A stretch of DNA of 64,000 nucleotides. It comes from Neobacillus niacini. Its GTDB lineage: Bacteria > Bacillota > Bacilli > Bacillales > Cytobacillaceae. The position numbers were made by a program, and so were the translations under genes. The notes beneath the pieces were generated by a model. That model worked only from the letters and a program-made list of their open reading frames with translations. It searched no databases and was not told the DNA's origin. Shown piece after piece: positions 34,161-42,897 of this stretch. The stretch lies in NCBI RefSeq assembly GCF_000759675.1, contig NZ_BAWM01000146.1, positions 1 through 64,000 of the forward strand, written 5' to 3'. Positions within the stretch are counted from its first letter, which is position 1; every line of letters starts with the position of its first letter.

Positions 34161-35587
34161 GATGGATTCCCTCCTTGTGGACGATTTTTAAACCAATCAC
34201 GGAATCTTTCTTTATTTGGTGCAGGGAAATCTCTTGATTCTGTCCATGCTTTTAAAGGTCCCGGACCTTTTGAAATTTTATCATCCTTCGTAAATGGTGA
34301 CATTACCGGTCCTGCCAGCTTTGAACCAAATTTATAAAGAGCAGGGGAGGATGCACCAAAACCGAATGCCTTCATCAGAAGCTTTTCAGATATCGGAGCT
34401 CGTCCTTCTTTTTCCACGATGACTTGGCGATGTTTATGAAGAAGCTGATGCAGCGGAATCTTCACCGGACATGCCTCTGTACAGGCCCCGCATAAAGTAG
34501 AGGCATATGGTAACTCTTTATAATCATCATATCCGCCTAATAACGGTGAAAGCACCGCACCGACAGGACCAGAATAAATGGAGCCGTATGAATGGCCGCC
34601 GACATGCCGATAAACGGGACAGACATTTACACAGGCGGCACATCGGATACATTGGAGAATGGATTGGAATTCACCGCCAAGAATGTCCGATCTGCCGTTA
34701 TCTACAATGACCAGGTGAAACTCTTCTGGTCCGTCGACATCGCCGTCCTCTTTCGGTCCAGTTAACGTGGTGATATAGCTTGTCAGTTTTTGTCCCACGG
34801 CACTTCTCGTTAATAAACTAACAAGGACTTCCATCTCTTCGAAGGTTGGAACGAGCCGTTCCATTCCCATTACTGTAATTTGTGTTTTCGGTAAGGCACA
34901 TACCAAATCGGCATTTCCTTCGTTTGTCACGAGGGTAATTGAGCCGGTTTCAGCAATGGCAAAATTACATCCTGTGATGCCGATATCCGCTGTTAAATAT
35001 TCCTGACGCAATTTTTCACGCGCATGTAAAGCGAGCTCTTCTGGTTTTTCTGTCTGTTGATAGCCATGCTTCTCTTTAAAAACATCGCGGATTTGTTCCT
35101 TATTTTTGTGCAGAGCAGGAACAACAATGTGAGAAGGAGGCTCATGGTCATCCACTTGTAAAATGTATTCTCCCAGATCGGTTTCAATCACCTCACAGCC
35201 TAATTGCTCTAAAGCGGCATTTAAATGGATTTCTTCCGTCACCATCGATTTTGATTTTACGATCTTTTTAGCGTTTTTCTTTTCCGCGACATTCTTAATA
35301 TAATCCGTTGCCTCTTCAGCACTTTGCGCAAAGAAGACATGTCCTCCACGTTTGGAGATATTCTCACTTAGCTGATATAAATAATAGTCTAGGTTTTCTA
35401 GTACATGCTGGCGGATTTCTTCCCCATGTGAGCGCCAATCTTCCCAGTTCCCTAACTCTTCTGCAGCCCCCAAACGACGTGATTGAAATCGCCCTTGGGC
35501 ACTCGAAACAGCTCCACGCATGAAGGAATCGTGCAGTCCTTTATCAACGCGGTCAGTAAACTTATCTTCGCTTATTTTCATCGACAT
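34157..35587 (-). CDS. lutB: Lactate utilization protein LutB (Fe-S)
   Basis: 476 residues. LUD domain followed by two 4Fe-4S clusters: CIRCAACVNVCPVYRH (about residue 310) and CGACTEACPVKIP (about 360), then a DUF3390-type tail. Electron-transferring part of the LutABC lactate dehydrogenase complex in the cytoplasm. AAGGGGGATG lies upstream of ATG 35587; it starts 33 nt after lutA. Confidence 0.94.
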   Translation of the reverse strand: MSMKISEDKFTDRVDKGLHDSFMRGAVSSAQGRFQSRRLGAAEELGNWEDWRSHGEEIRQHVLENLDYYLYQLSENISKRGGHVFFAQSAEEATDYIKNVAEKKNAKKIVKSKSMVTEEIHLNAALEQLGCEVIETDLGEYILQVDDHEPPSHIVVPALHKNKEQIRDVFKEKHGYQQTEKPEELALHAREKLRQEYLTADIGITGCNFAIAETGSITLVTNEGNADLVCALPKTQITVMGMERLVPTFEEMEVLVSLLTRSAVGQKLTSYITTLTGPKEDGDVDGPEEFHLVIVDNGRSDILGGEFQSILQCIRCAACVNVCPVYRHVGGHSYGSIYSGPVGAVLSPLLGGYDDYKELPYASTLCGACTEACPVKIPLHQLLHKHRQVIVEKEGRAPISEKLLMKAFGFGASSPALYKFGSKLAGPVMSPFTKDDKISKGPGPLKAWTESRDFPAPNKERFRDWFKNRPQGGNPS

Positions 35588-35620
35588 TGGTCATCCCCCT
35601 TTTTATCGTGTAATCTATTT

Positions 35621-36337
35621 TTATCGACTGTTAAGGACCTCTGCAATATGCATGACTTTAACCGGCATACCTTTTCGGCCAATGCGGCCGCCAATATTCA
35701 TTAAGCATCCAGCATCAGCGCCAATTAAAATATCTGCCCCGGTTTCTTCAACGGTACAGACCTTTTCATCGACCATTTGCTCTGAAATATTCCCCATTTT
35801 AACGGAGAAGGTCCCACCAAACCCGCAGCATCTCTCTTTACCTGGCAGCTCGGTAAATTTTAACCCCTTTACGTGACTTAAAAGGCGCATCGGGGCTTGT
35901 TTGACTCCCAGTAATCTTGTCATATGACAGGAGGTGTGGAAGGTTGCATTTCCTTCTAATTTTGCACCCACATCTTCCACTTTTAACACATCGACGATAA
36001 ATTCCGTGAATTCATAGGTTTTATCCGCCAGGGCTTGCGCTTTTGGCTCCCAAACAGGATCACCCTTAAAGATGTGAGGGTATTCTTTAAACATATAGGC
36101 ACAGGAACCAGCTGGAGAAACGACATACTCCGCATGTTCAAAGGTAGTAATCATACTTTTCATTGCTTCTTTTGATTCTTTTACATACCCACTGTTATAG
36201 GAAGGCTGACCACAGCATATTTGTGATTCTGGAAAATCAATTTCACATCCGAGTCTTTCAAGTACTTCCACTGTTGCTTTGCCTACATCACCTTGAAACA
36301 TATCTACTAAACAAGTAGCAAAAAGGGTGACTTTCAT
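35621..36337 (-). CDS. lutA: Lactate utilization protein LutA (CCG domains)
   Basis: 238 residues with two cysteine-rich CCG domains (ICCGQPSYNSGY near residue 42 and ERCCGFGGTFSVK near 168), as in heterodisulfide reductase and glycolate oxidase iron-sulfur subunits. First gene of lutABC. Upstream are a GTCATCAGATGAC operator and a cre-like site. Confidence 0.94.
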   Translation of the reverse strand: MKVTLFATCLVDMFQGDVGKATVEVLERLGCEIDFPESQICCGQPSYNSGYVKESKEAMKSMITTFEHAEYVVSPAGSCAYMFKEYPHIFKGDPVWEPKAQALADKTYEFTEFIVDVLKVEDVGAKLEGNATFHTSCHMTRLLGVKQAPMRLLSHVKGLKFTELPGKERCCGFGGTFSVKMGNISEQMVDEKVCTVEETGADILIGADAGCLMNIGGRIGRKGMPVKVMHIAEVLNSR

Positions 36338-36402
36338 TTTTCTCGCTCCCTTATACCTAATCTTATTTCTTAAACCTTATTTTAGTATAAATTAATCAAC
36401 AG

Positions 36403-36415
36403 GTCATCAGATGAC
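36403..36415. promoter_or_regulatory. LutR operator candidate, lutA promoter
   Basis: Perfect palindrome GTCATC-A-GATGAC, 66 bp before lutA. The same half-sites occur at 37432-37444 before lutP. Confidence 0.8.
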
Positions 36416-36470
36416 TTAATAATAATAAACCATATCTAGTATTTAATACTATAACAAATATTTTAATAAA

Positions 36471-36484
36471 TGAAAGTGTTTGCA
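36471..36484. promoter_or_regulatory. cre-like site upstream of lutA
   Basis: TGAAAGTGTTTGCA differs from the CcpA cre consensus mainly at one central base. Would give carbon catabolite control of lactate use. Confidence 0.45.
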
Positions 36485-36490
36485 TTTTAT

Positions 36491-36530
36491 TTTGACAAAA
36501 AAGCTCTAACTTCTGAGCTTTTTTGTCAAA
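36491..36530. terminator. lutR terminator
   Basis: Near-perfect TTTGACAAAAAAGCTC / GAGCTTTTTTGTCAAA palindrome between lutR and lutA, usable both ways. Confidence 0.85.
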
Positions 36531-36580
36531 TATGGAGACTCCGGAATAGCATTGAAGGCTTCATCCATGTTTCAATTTAA

Positions 36581-37306
36581 CTATTTTTCATCCGTTTCGA
36601 AAAAATATTTATTTAAGATGCTTTCGACGTTTTCGAGATGTTCAATCATTGATATCTTTGCCTTTTCTTCGTTCTTTTCTAAAATGGCATGATAGATTTT
36701 GGCATGCTCTTTTACTAAATTTTTTGTCGTGGTTTGTTTGGAGAACAACCATAAGCGCCTTGTTTCTTTCATCGTTTCGATCATTAGCTCTGACACTTGA
36801 TCAAGTAAAGTGGATAATATGGGATTTCCGGCTGCAACAGATACGGCTAAGTGAAACTGAAAGTCTGCTTTCTCCCCGAGCTCTTCATTGCCTTGGACCC
36901 GCTTCATTTCTTTAAGAGCCTCGACCATCTCTGCTAAATCATCTTCACTCCGATTTTTTGCTGCTAAAGCAGCTGTGCCCGTTTCAATAATTTTTCTGAC
37001 TTCTAAAAGATGGGCTACATCCTTTTTATTCATAAGGATGGCGGTTGATAGGGGAAAGTTCATTTGCTTTGCATCAAATTCTTTAATAAAAGTTCCTTCT
37101 CCTTGCCTCATTTCGACTAATCCCATTGCTTTCAAAGCGGATAATGCTTCCCGTATTGCTGACCTGCTTACTTGAAAGTTTTCTGCCAGCTGCTGCACAG
37201 AATCAAGTTTACTCCCTGGCGGCAGTTGTCCGCTACGAATTATCTCCTGCAGAGCTTCGGTTACTTCCTCATATATTTTTTTTGGTTTTATTTGTTTATA
37301 TTCCAA
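36581..37306 (-). CDS. lutR: GntR/FadR-type lactate regulator LutR
   Basis: 241 residues. GntR winged helix (QLAENFQVSRSAIREALSALKAMGLVEMRQGEGTFI) and an all-helical FCD ligand domain (LGEKADFQFHLAVSVAAGNP). Closely parallels B. subtilis LutR, starting MEYKQIKPKKIYEEV. TTG 37306 is the start because GAGGTGG lies just upstream; the longer frame to 37348 would add residues before this site. Placed between lutP and lutABC, it should repress both without lactate. Confidence 0.92.
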   Translation of the reverse strand: MEYKQIKPKKIYEEVTEALQEIIRSGQLPPGSKLDSVQQLAENFQVSRSAIREALSALKAMGLVEMRQGEGTFIKEFDAKQMNFPLSTAILMNKKDVAHLLEVRKIIETGTAALAAKNRSEDDLAEMVEALKEMKRVQGNEELGEKADFQFHLAVSVAAGNPILSTLLDQVSELMIETMKETRRLWLFSKQTTTKNLVKEHAKIYHAILEKNEEKAKISMIEHLENVESILNKYFFETDEK

Positions 37307-37431
37307 GCCGTCCACCTCATTGGTCCGATTGATATTTATATTATACATGATGAATGCGTTTTATTTTTTCAAAAAATATTCACGAAATTGTTGAAAAATG
37401 TTCACATAAAAAATATAATAACAAACGGGCA

Positions 37432-37444
37432 GTCATCTGATGAC
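37432..37444. promoter_or_regulatory. LutR operator candidate, lutP promoter
   Basis: GTCATC-T-GATGAC palindrome 94 bp before lutP, in the divergent lutR-lutP region; matches the site at 36403-36415. Confidence 0.8.
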
Positions 37445-37525
37445 CATATCTACTGATTAATTAAAAATGAAACCGATTACTACAGCAAGTGTATGAGTGA
37501 GAAAAATATCAAAGGGGGAGCCATT

Positions 37526-39220
37526 TTGACATTTACACAAAATTTTAGTGTGGTTGGCAATAGTCTTACTTGGTCAGCTATCATTGCTCTGATTCCAATA
37601 CTTTATTTTTTCTGGGCTTTGGCCATTAAGAAAATGAAAGGTTATGTGGCGGGATTAACAACGTTACTAATTGCGATGATTCTTGTGGTAACGTTTTACA
37701 AGATGCCGGTTAAAACCGCTGTAATGTCCGCGGTTCAAGGTGGTGTTTATGGATTAACACCGATTGGTTGGATTATTATTACTTCTGTTTTTCTATATAA
37801 AATTACGGTGAAAACAGGACAATTCGATATTATTCGCAGTTCTGTTTTATCTATTACAGAAGACCGACGCTTACAAGCATTACTAATTGCTTTTTCATTT
37901 GGTGCCTTTCTTGAAGGTGCAGCAGGCTTCGGTGCACCAGTAGCCATATCCGCTGCCTTATTAGTGGGACTTGGATTTAATCCTTTATATGCAGCAGGTC
38001 TTTGTTTAATTGCGAATACAGCACCTGTTGCATTTGGCGCCATTGGGATTCCGATTACGGCCATGGAAGGTCCTACAGGAATTCCAGCTATGGAAATTTC
38101 AAAAATGGTCGGGCGTCAATTACCATTCCTTTCTGTTTTTATTCCTTTTTATCTGATTGTGATGATGGCAGGCTTTAAAAAAGCATGGGAGGTCATTCCA
38201 GCCATAATGGTTTCAGGTGCGTCATTTGCAGTAACACAATATTTAAGCTCGAATTTCATAGGACCTGAATTGCCGGATATTCTTTCTGCTTTAGTTTCTT
38301 TATTTGCATTAGCGATTTTCTTAAAGTTCTGGAAGCCAAAAACCATTTATCGTTTTTCTTCTGAACAAGAGATAGCTGCAACTGTGGCGATAAACGTTCC
38401 TAAAAAGAAAGAAATTACCTATACCGGCGGTCAAGTATTTAAAGCATGGTCTCCATTTTTAGTATTAACGGCATTTATTTCTTTATGGGGAATCCCAGTA
38501 ATCAAACAAGCGGTTACAGGGCATTATGAAGGTGCAAATGTAATCTTAAAAGGGGTCAATGCTCTAGGACAGGCTCTTACCTTTATGCCAGAAGTTCCTT
38601 TCTTGCATGAAAAAGTCATTGACGGTTCATCAGGTGAAGCGATCGCTGCGGTTTTCAAGCTTGAAATTTTAGGAGGAGCTGGGACAGCCATCCTTTTAGC
38701 CTCGATTGTGACGAAATATATCCTTGGAATGTCATGGCGTGATTGGGCAATCACGTTAGGGGAAACCATCAATGAAATCAAATATCCACTCTTAACAATT
38801 TGTGCAGTTGTTGGATATGCCTATATTACAAATTCTTCTGGAATGAGTACAACGCTGGGAATGGTACTAGCCAAAACAGGGGCATTGTTCCCGTTCTTCT
38901 CGCCAGTATTAGGATGGCTTGGGGTATTCATTACCGGCTCCGATACCTCTGCTAATCTGTTATTTGCTAAACTGCAACAGGTGACATCGACATCCATTGG
39001 TATGGATCCGGTATTAGCGCTTGCCGCTAATTCATCGGGCGGGGTAACAGGTAAGATGATTTCACCACAATCGATTGCCGTTGCTTGTGCTGCGGTTGGA
39101 TTAGCAGGAAAGGAATCAGACTTATTGCGCTTTACCGTCAAACATAGTCTCTTCTTATTATTGCTCGTGTGTATCATCACCTACCTGCAAAGTAATGTAT
39201 TTTCATGGATGATTCCTTAA
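37526..39220 (+). CDS. lutP: L-lactate permease LutP
   Basis: 564 residues, LctP family (usual length about 560) with some 13 membrane helices. The invariant GAFLEGAAGFGAPVAI, TNSSGMSTTLG, FITGSDTSANLLF and GGVTGKMISPQSIAVAC stretches are present. Proton-linked lactate uptake. TTG 37526 is chosen as start: AAAGGGGGAG lies 5 nt upstream and the first residues then read MTFTQNFS as in relatives; GTG 37493 precedes the ribosome site. Divergent from lutR. Confidence 0.94.
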   Translation: MTFTQNFSVVGNSLTWSAIIALIPILYFFWALAIKKMKGYVAGLTTLLIAMILVVTFYKMPVKTAVMSAVQGGVYGLTPIGWIIITSVFLYKITVKTGQFDIIRSSVLSITEDRRLQALLIAFSFGAFLEGAAGFGAPVAISAALLVGLGFNPLYAAGLCLIANTAPVAFGAIGIPITAMEGPTGIPAMEISKMVGRQLPFLSVFIPFYLIVMMAGFKKAWEVIPAIMVSGASFAVTQYLSSNFIGPELPDILSALVSLFALAIFLKFWKPKTIYRFSSEQEIAATVAINVPKKKEITYTGGQVFKAWSPFLVLTAFISLWGIPVIKQAVTGHYEGANVILKGVNALGQALTFMPEVPFLHEKVIDGSSGEAIAAVFKLEILGGAGTAILLASIVTKYILGMSWRDWAITLGETINEIKYPLLTICAVVGYAYITNSSGMSTTLGMVLAKTGALFPFFSPVLGWLGVFITGSDTSANLLFAKLQQVTSTSIGMDPVLALAANSSGGVTGKMISPQSIAVACAAVGLAGKESDLLRFTVKHSLFLLLLVCIITYLQSNVFSWMIP

Positions 39221-39226
39221 AATCTT

Positions 39227-39251
39227 AAGCCAGGCGGTTGCCTGGCTTTTT
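39227..39251 (+). terminator. lutP terminator
   Basis: AAGCCAGGC-GGTT-GCCTGGCTT followed by TTT. Confidence 0.88.
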
Positions 39252-39264
39252 CGGAGTTTAGCAT

Positions 39265-39667
39265 GATGAAGTGCCAGCCACTGACCAGAATCAGAACCCA
39301 TATAAATTCCTTTCATTAAAAGAAGAACAGCAACTATTAGCCAAGGAGCTTTTGTTTGCAGGTGATTTTGAATATTACCAAGACCTAAAAGATCTAGCAA
39401 GGAAAATCAGGGTGAATTTTACACAAACTTAAAGCAAGAACTGAAAACGAAAAAAGGTTGGAATACAAGTCGTATATTCCTTAGGCTTATAGAAAATGAT
39501 TTAGAAGAAATCTTGGCATTTGTCAGGACAATCCTAGATTATGCTGAGAAGCTAGTCAAACCTTTTAAAGAAGACGTCATTGAAATTAGTAAAAAATTTA
39601 TCCATTCTGCAGCAAGAACTTCATCCAATCGAAGAGATTATCAAGTGGTATGTCAAATAATTAAATG
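39265..39667 (+). pseudogene. Remnant, possibly C-terminal part of a SWIM zinc-finger protein
   Basis: The first frame reads DEVPATDQNQNPYKFLSLKE and ELLFAGDFEYYQDLKDLARK; after a frameshift it continues GEFYTNLKQELKTKKGWNTS, ENDLEEILAFVRTILDYAEK and AARTSSNRRDYQVVCQII. Helical, acidic, and like the tail of Bacillus SWIM zinc-finger proteins as far as I can judge. Broken by frameshift and lacking a 5' end. Confidence 0.45.
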
Positions 39668-39834
39668 ATATAAAAAGAGATCCCTACTTGAAGTAACTAC
39701 ACCATGCATCGTTCACGAAACGCTCATTTTTAATTAACCTAATCTTAACAATCATTTTACATAATGTGACTATAAAATGATCCGGAAGAATTTTCTGTGA
39801 TGAAAAGCTTCCTTGATAAGGAGAGGTGCTTAAA

Positions 39835-40764
39835 ATGAACAAGGTGTTTTGGGCTTCTGTTTTGGCAATTGTTACGACCATTGTACTTGGATTTAGTGTA
39901 CTGTATTTATTTGTTCTTGACCGGGTTGAACCAACTGCGGCAAATTCTGCATTGGAAGTTCCCGTTGAAAAAGTGGAAAAGTCAGATCATCCCTATTTAC
40001 CGCCAAGCATGGACGAGGTCCCTGCTGGACCTGAAGGTGAGTTAATCAAGTTTGGTGAAAAACTTCATAATCAAACAAGCACAGTTCTCGATGGTTATGT
40101 AGGAAATACTCTTAGTTGCGCAAGCTGTCATGCAAATGGTGGAGTAGATGGCTCACTTGATCTTGTAGGAATATCCAAAACATATCCACAATACAATCCT
40201 AGAGCAGGAAAAGAGGTAACCATAGAGGATCGAATTAATGGTTGTTTTAAAAGAAGTATGAATGGGAAACCACTTCCTAAGGAAAGCAATGAATTGAAAG
40301 CAATGGTTGCTTATTATACTTATATTTCACAAAGTGTTCCGGATGGTACAACTGAAAGACCATGGGCTAAATTGTCAAAAGCAGAGGGAGATTTAGCAGC
40401 AATAAACATCGATGAAGGTAGAGAACTTTATAAAAAAGCTTGCATTACTTGTCACGGTGAAGATGGATCTGGTGGTGGAACAGGACTTGCCCTTTGGGGG
40501 GATAAATCCTACAACATTGGAGCAGGTATGGCGCGTGTTAGAACGGCTGGAGGTTTCATTAAGTCGTATATGCCAAAAGTTTCAACTGGTGGATATGAGC
40601 CAGGCTCCTTTACAGACCAGGAAGCGATGAACGTTGCTGCTTATATTAACTCAATGCCAAGGCCAGATTTTCCTGATAAAATTCATGACTGGCCAACCGG
40701 GGATGCTCCTGATGATGCAGCCTATGAAACTCTTGCTGGTAAAAAGGAATCCGGCAAAGAGTAA
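39835..40764 (+). CDS. Diheme c-type cytochrome, thiosulfate dehydrogenase (TsdA)-like
   Basis: 309 residues. N-terminal membrane anchor (about 5-27), then two c-heme domains with CASCH (about residue 97) and CITCH (about 205). The first domain carries RINGCFKRSMNGK, the region that supplies a Cys heme ligand in TsdA enzymes, which join two thiosulfates to tetrathionate. Function is inferred from this motif. ATG 39835 follows AAGGAGAGGTG. An atypical response regulator follows 108 bp later. Confidence 0.8.
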   Translation: MNKVFWASVLAIVTTIVLGFSVLYLFVLDRVEPTAANSALEVPVEKVEKSDHPYLPPSMDEVPAGPEGELIKFGEKLHNQTSTVLDGYVGNTLSCASCHANGGVDGSLDLVGISKTYPQYNPRAGKEVTIEDRINGCFKRSMNGKPLPKESNELKAMVAYYTYISQSVPDGTTERPWAKLSKAEGDLAAINIDEGRELYKKACITCHGEDGSGGGTGLALWGDKSYNIGAGMARVRTAGGFIKSYMPKVSTGGYEPGSFTDQEAMNVAAYINSMPRPDFPDKIHDWPTGDAPDDAAYETLAGKKESGKE

Positions 40765-40774
40765 AACATAATGA

Positions 40775-40801
40775 GAAGGCCCGTTAATACGGGTCTTTTT
40801 C
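40775..40801 (+). terminator. Terminator after the cytochrome gene
   Basis: AGGCCCG-TTAATA-CGGGTCT followed by TTTTCG. Confidence 0.85.
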
Positions 40802-40872
40802 GTTAAATTGTAACAATACCATTCAAGAATCTCTTTTGTTTATCGGTATAATTTGGTTAAGGGGTTGATTAA

Positions 40873-41577
40873 GTGGAAGATAAAAAATTAAGAGGTAAAA
40901 CAATCCTATTAATAGACAACCAAAATGAAAACCGAGCTATGGTCAGGTTTCACCTTACTAGGCAAGGCTTTGAGATTATCGAAGCAACAAATGGGCGGGA
41001 AGCACGTGAAAAATATTTAAAATTTGATCCATGTTTTGTCTTATTAGAAACAGAGCTCCCCGATATGGATGGAATCGATATATGCTGGTGGTTACGGTTT
41101 GAGCTTGACAACAATGTACCGATAATCATTTTATCATCCAAAAACACAGAACAGGACCGAATTATAGGCTTAAAAAAGGGAGCCGATGATTATTTAGGGA
41201 AACCCTATAATATAGAAGAGTTATCAATCAGAATCGAAACCGTACTACGTAGAACTGCCAATCGCTGTAGCAAACTTAGCTATAAGGGACTTACCATAAA
41301 GCCGATAAAAGGGATAGTCAAATTTTACGATGAGGTATTGGATTTGACTCATTTTGAATATCGACTTCTTTATCTATTTATGACCCATCCTGACCAAATT
41401 TTTTCAAGAGATCAAATAATTAATACGATTTATAAAACCAATGAAAAGGCGATAAATGAAAGAACAGTAGACGTACACATTAGACATCTGAGAGAAAAAA
41501 TAGCTGTATATACAGATTACCCCTTTATTGTAACGTTAAGAGGAATAGGCTATAAATTTAGTACAGAGATTTGGTGA
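40873..41577 (+). CDS. OmpR/PhoB-family response regulator, atypical receiver
   Basis: 234 residues: receiver (about 9-124) and OmpR winged helix (about 135-232, ending VTLRGIGYKF). The receiver Lys (GKPY) and Ser (ILSSKN) are present, but the phosphoacceptor Asp is Glu59 (LLETELPDMDG) and the second residue of the acidic pair is Asn16 (LLIDNQNEN). It cannot be phosphorylated in the usual way; Glu may mimic the active state. No histidine kinase adjoins. GTG start at 40873 after AAGGGG. Confidence 0.87.
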   Translation: MEDKKLRGKTILLIDNQNENRAMVRFHLTRQGFEIIEATNGREAREKYLKFDPCFVLLETELPDMDGIDICWWLRFELDNNVPIIILSSKNTEQDRIIGLKKGADDYLGKPYNIEELSIRIETVLRRTANRCSKLSYKGLTIKPIKGIVKFYDEVLDLTHFEYRLLYLFMTHPDQIFSRDQIINTIYKTNEKAINERTVDVHIRHLREKIAVYTDYPFIVTLRGIGYKFSTEIW

Positions 41578-41608
41578 ATGGTAATTAATTGATGAACGGT
41601 TATTAACA

Positions 41609-41697
41609 TTATGGCTTCTTTGGCAACCCTCCAAGCAAATATGGTTTTGAGGGAAATAGGAGGTAGTGAGATTGATTGGCAAATAAATAATCTATAA
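41609..41697 (+). pseudogene. ung 3'-end ghost
   Basis: About 89 bp matching the last codons of the intact ung gene at 46460-46552 (TGGCTTCTTTGGCA, then GCAAATATGGTTTTGAGGGA, GAGATTGATTGGCAAAT) with substitutions and small losses. The rest of the copy is gone. Confidence 0.8.
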
Positions 41698-41898
41698 GAA
41701 AAAATTATTGCAGCAACATTTAATAAAAAGCAACTATTGACGGCTGGCTGCAATGAAAAATCTAAATCACACTGTAGTATTTTGGTATTTAATGTAGAGA
41801 AATGTAACGAGATGAAAAAAATGGAACAAATGAAAAGGTTGTTAGCTAGTATTGGAAAAAAGAGTTTTGTAGAGTTTTACGAGGATTATCAACTATAA
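41698..41898 (+). pseudogene. Open remnant frame, unknown
   Basis: Reads AATFNKKQLLTAGCNEKSKS, HCSILVFNVEKCNEMKKMEQ and MKRLLASIGKKSFVEFYEDY to a TAA, directly after the ung ghost. No start codon or ribosome site. Family unknown. Confidence 0.3.
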
Positions 41899-41939
41899 TA
41901 TAAGAAAGGAAAGAACTTAACGATAGAGGATAAGTATAT

Positions 41940-42130
41940 AGTTTAGCTAGAAAATTACTAGAGTCTAATCCCGATGCAACTGAATTAGGAGGACAGATGA
42001 TAAGAATTAATGCAGCTTTAAGATTATTTAAGAATGAATGGCAAGGAAAGCTTTAGAAGAAGTAATTAATTCAACTCATAAAATTATTACTAACGACGTT
42101 AAACTTAGAGCAAAAGAGTTAATGAAATAG
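41940..42130 (+). pseudogene. Frameshifted helical fragment, unknown
   Basis: SLARKLLESNPDATELGGQM and IRINAALRLFKNE, then after a frameshift at a duplicated GAATG the frame continues MARKALEEVINSTHKIITND and VKLRAKELMK. A possible 60-residue helical protein, broken. Confidence 0.3.
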
Positions 42131-42260
42131 ATAGAGAGTATAGGCTATCCATTGATATTACAATATAATTTATTATGTGCTTGACCCAGTTTAGAGGGAC
42201 AGGCATTTTTTTTATAAAAAATCTTTAATGATTCGCCACCAATTCTTTTCCAGTACCATA

Positions 42261-42290
42261 AATTTGATATACTAAACAGTATATCAAATT
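42261..42290. repeat. Perfect 13-bp inverted repeat with AAAC loop
   Basis: AATTTGATATACT-AAAC-AGTATATCAAATT. Looks like a TetR/PadR-type operator or a hairpin; it sits just outside the IS remnant, without a regulator gene beside it. Confidence 0.65.
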
Positions 42291-42303
42291 AATAGATATT
42301 ATC

Positions 42304-42600
42304 GGTGTGGTCAAGCCCCCAAAAAATAGACATCAATAAATTCGGCATTTATGATGCATTTTGGTAATTTAAATAATACATTTTAGGAGAAACGAATCCC
42401 ATTCTATGTTGGATTCGTTTTTCGTTGTAATAGCGAATATATTTCTTTAGATTTTGTTGAAAAGAATCGATTGGGCAGTTGGGATAAAAACAAGGGAATT
42501 CCGTTTTTAACTGCGAAAAAAAGCTTTCAATAACAGCGTTATCCCAACAGTTCGCCTTTCGTGACATACTTGGTATGAAGTGTAGCTCCTTACTTAGATT
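42304..42600 (-). mobile_element. IS3-family (IS150-like) element, 3' remnant
   Basis: The left boundary carries TGTGGTCAAGCCCCC (from 42306), a plausible terminal inverted repeat with the IS3 TG end, and the transposase tail is inside. Everything 5' of the last 72 codons is missing. Confidence 0.65.
42349..42567 (-). pseudogene. IS3 family transposase, C-terminal fragment
   Basis: 72 residues beginning MSRKANCWDNAVIESFFSQL with the last Glu of the DDE triad and ending RYYNEKRIQHRMGFVSPKMY. This is the end of the rve integrase domain of IS150-like OrfB. The two Asp residues and the HTH OrfA are absent, so it cannot transpose by itself. Confidence 0.85.
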
Positions 42601-42601
42601 A

Positions 42602-42647
42602 CCCTATGCCGTCGAAGGCACAAAAAGTGCCGGTGGAAAACATAGGG
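42602..42647. repeat. Two-stem hairpin CCCTATG...CATAGGG
   Basis: Outer CCCTATG / CATAGGG encloses GGCAC-AAAAA-GTGCC with purine-rich internal strands. Lies between the IS remnant and the cytosine permease. Could be an RNA structure or another element end. Confidence 0.45.
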
Positions 42648-42760
42648 CGTGCCTGTCATTCCCCGGTTATGGAAGCTGTTAAAATAGAATGCAGCTGAAT
42701 ATTGTTGGTAGTTGGTTGTCTCGCGCTTCTTATTTTGCAATGAAAGTTGAAATAGTACAT

Positions 42761-42812
42761 AAAATTGCCATTTTTCCCTGTATATTCTATCTAATGAATA
42801 ATGGCAATTTTT
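42761..42812. terminator. Terminator-like hairpin
   Basis: AAAATTGCCATT / AATGGCAATTTT with a 27-nt loop, 85 bp before the cytosine permease start; isolates it from the upstream remnants. Confidence 0.6.
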
Positions 42813-42897
42813 AGTTCTTCTATACAATGACAGGGAAAGGAATACTTTCTAAAATGAATGTGTAAGCGATTTAAATGGTGAAATAGGAGGGAATTAT

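Noticed and set aside
42594..42827. 77-codon minus frame upstream of cytosine permease
   Set aside because: It is read through the two-stem hairpin and terminator; no ribosome site and odd composition.
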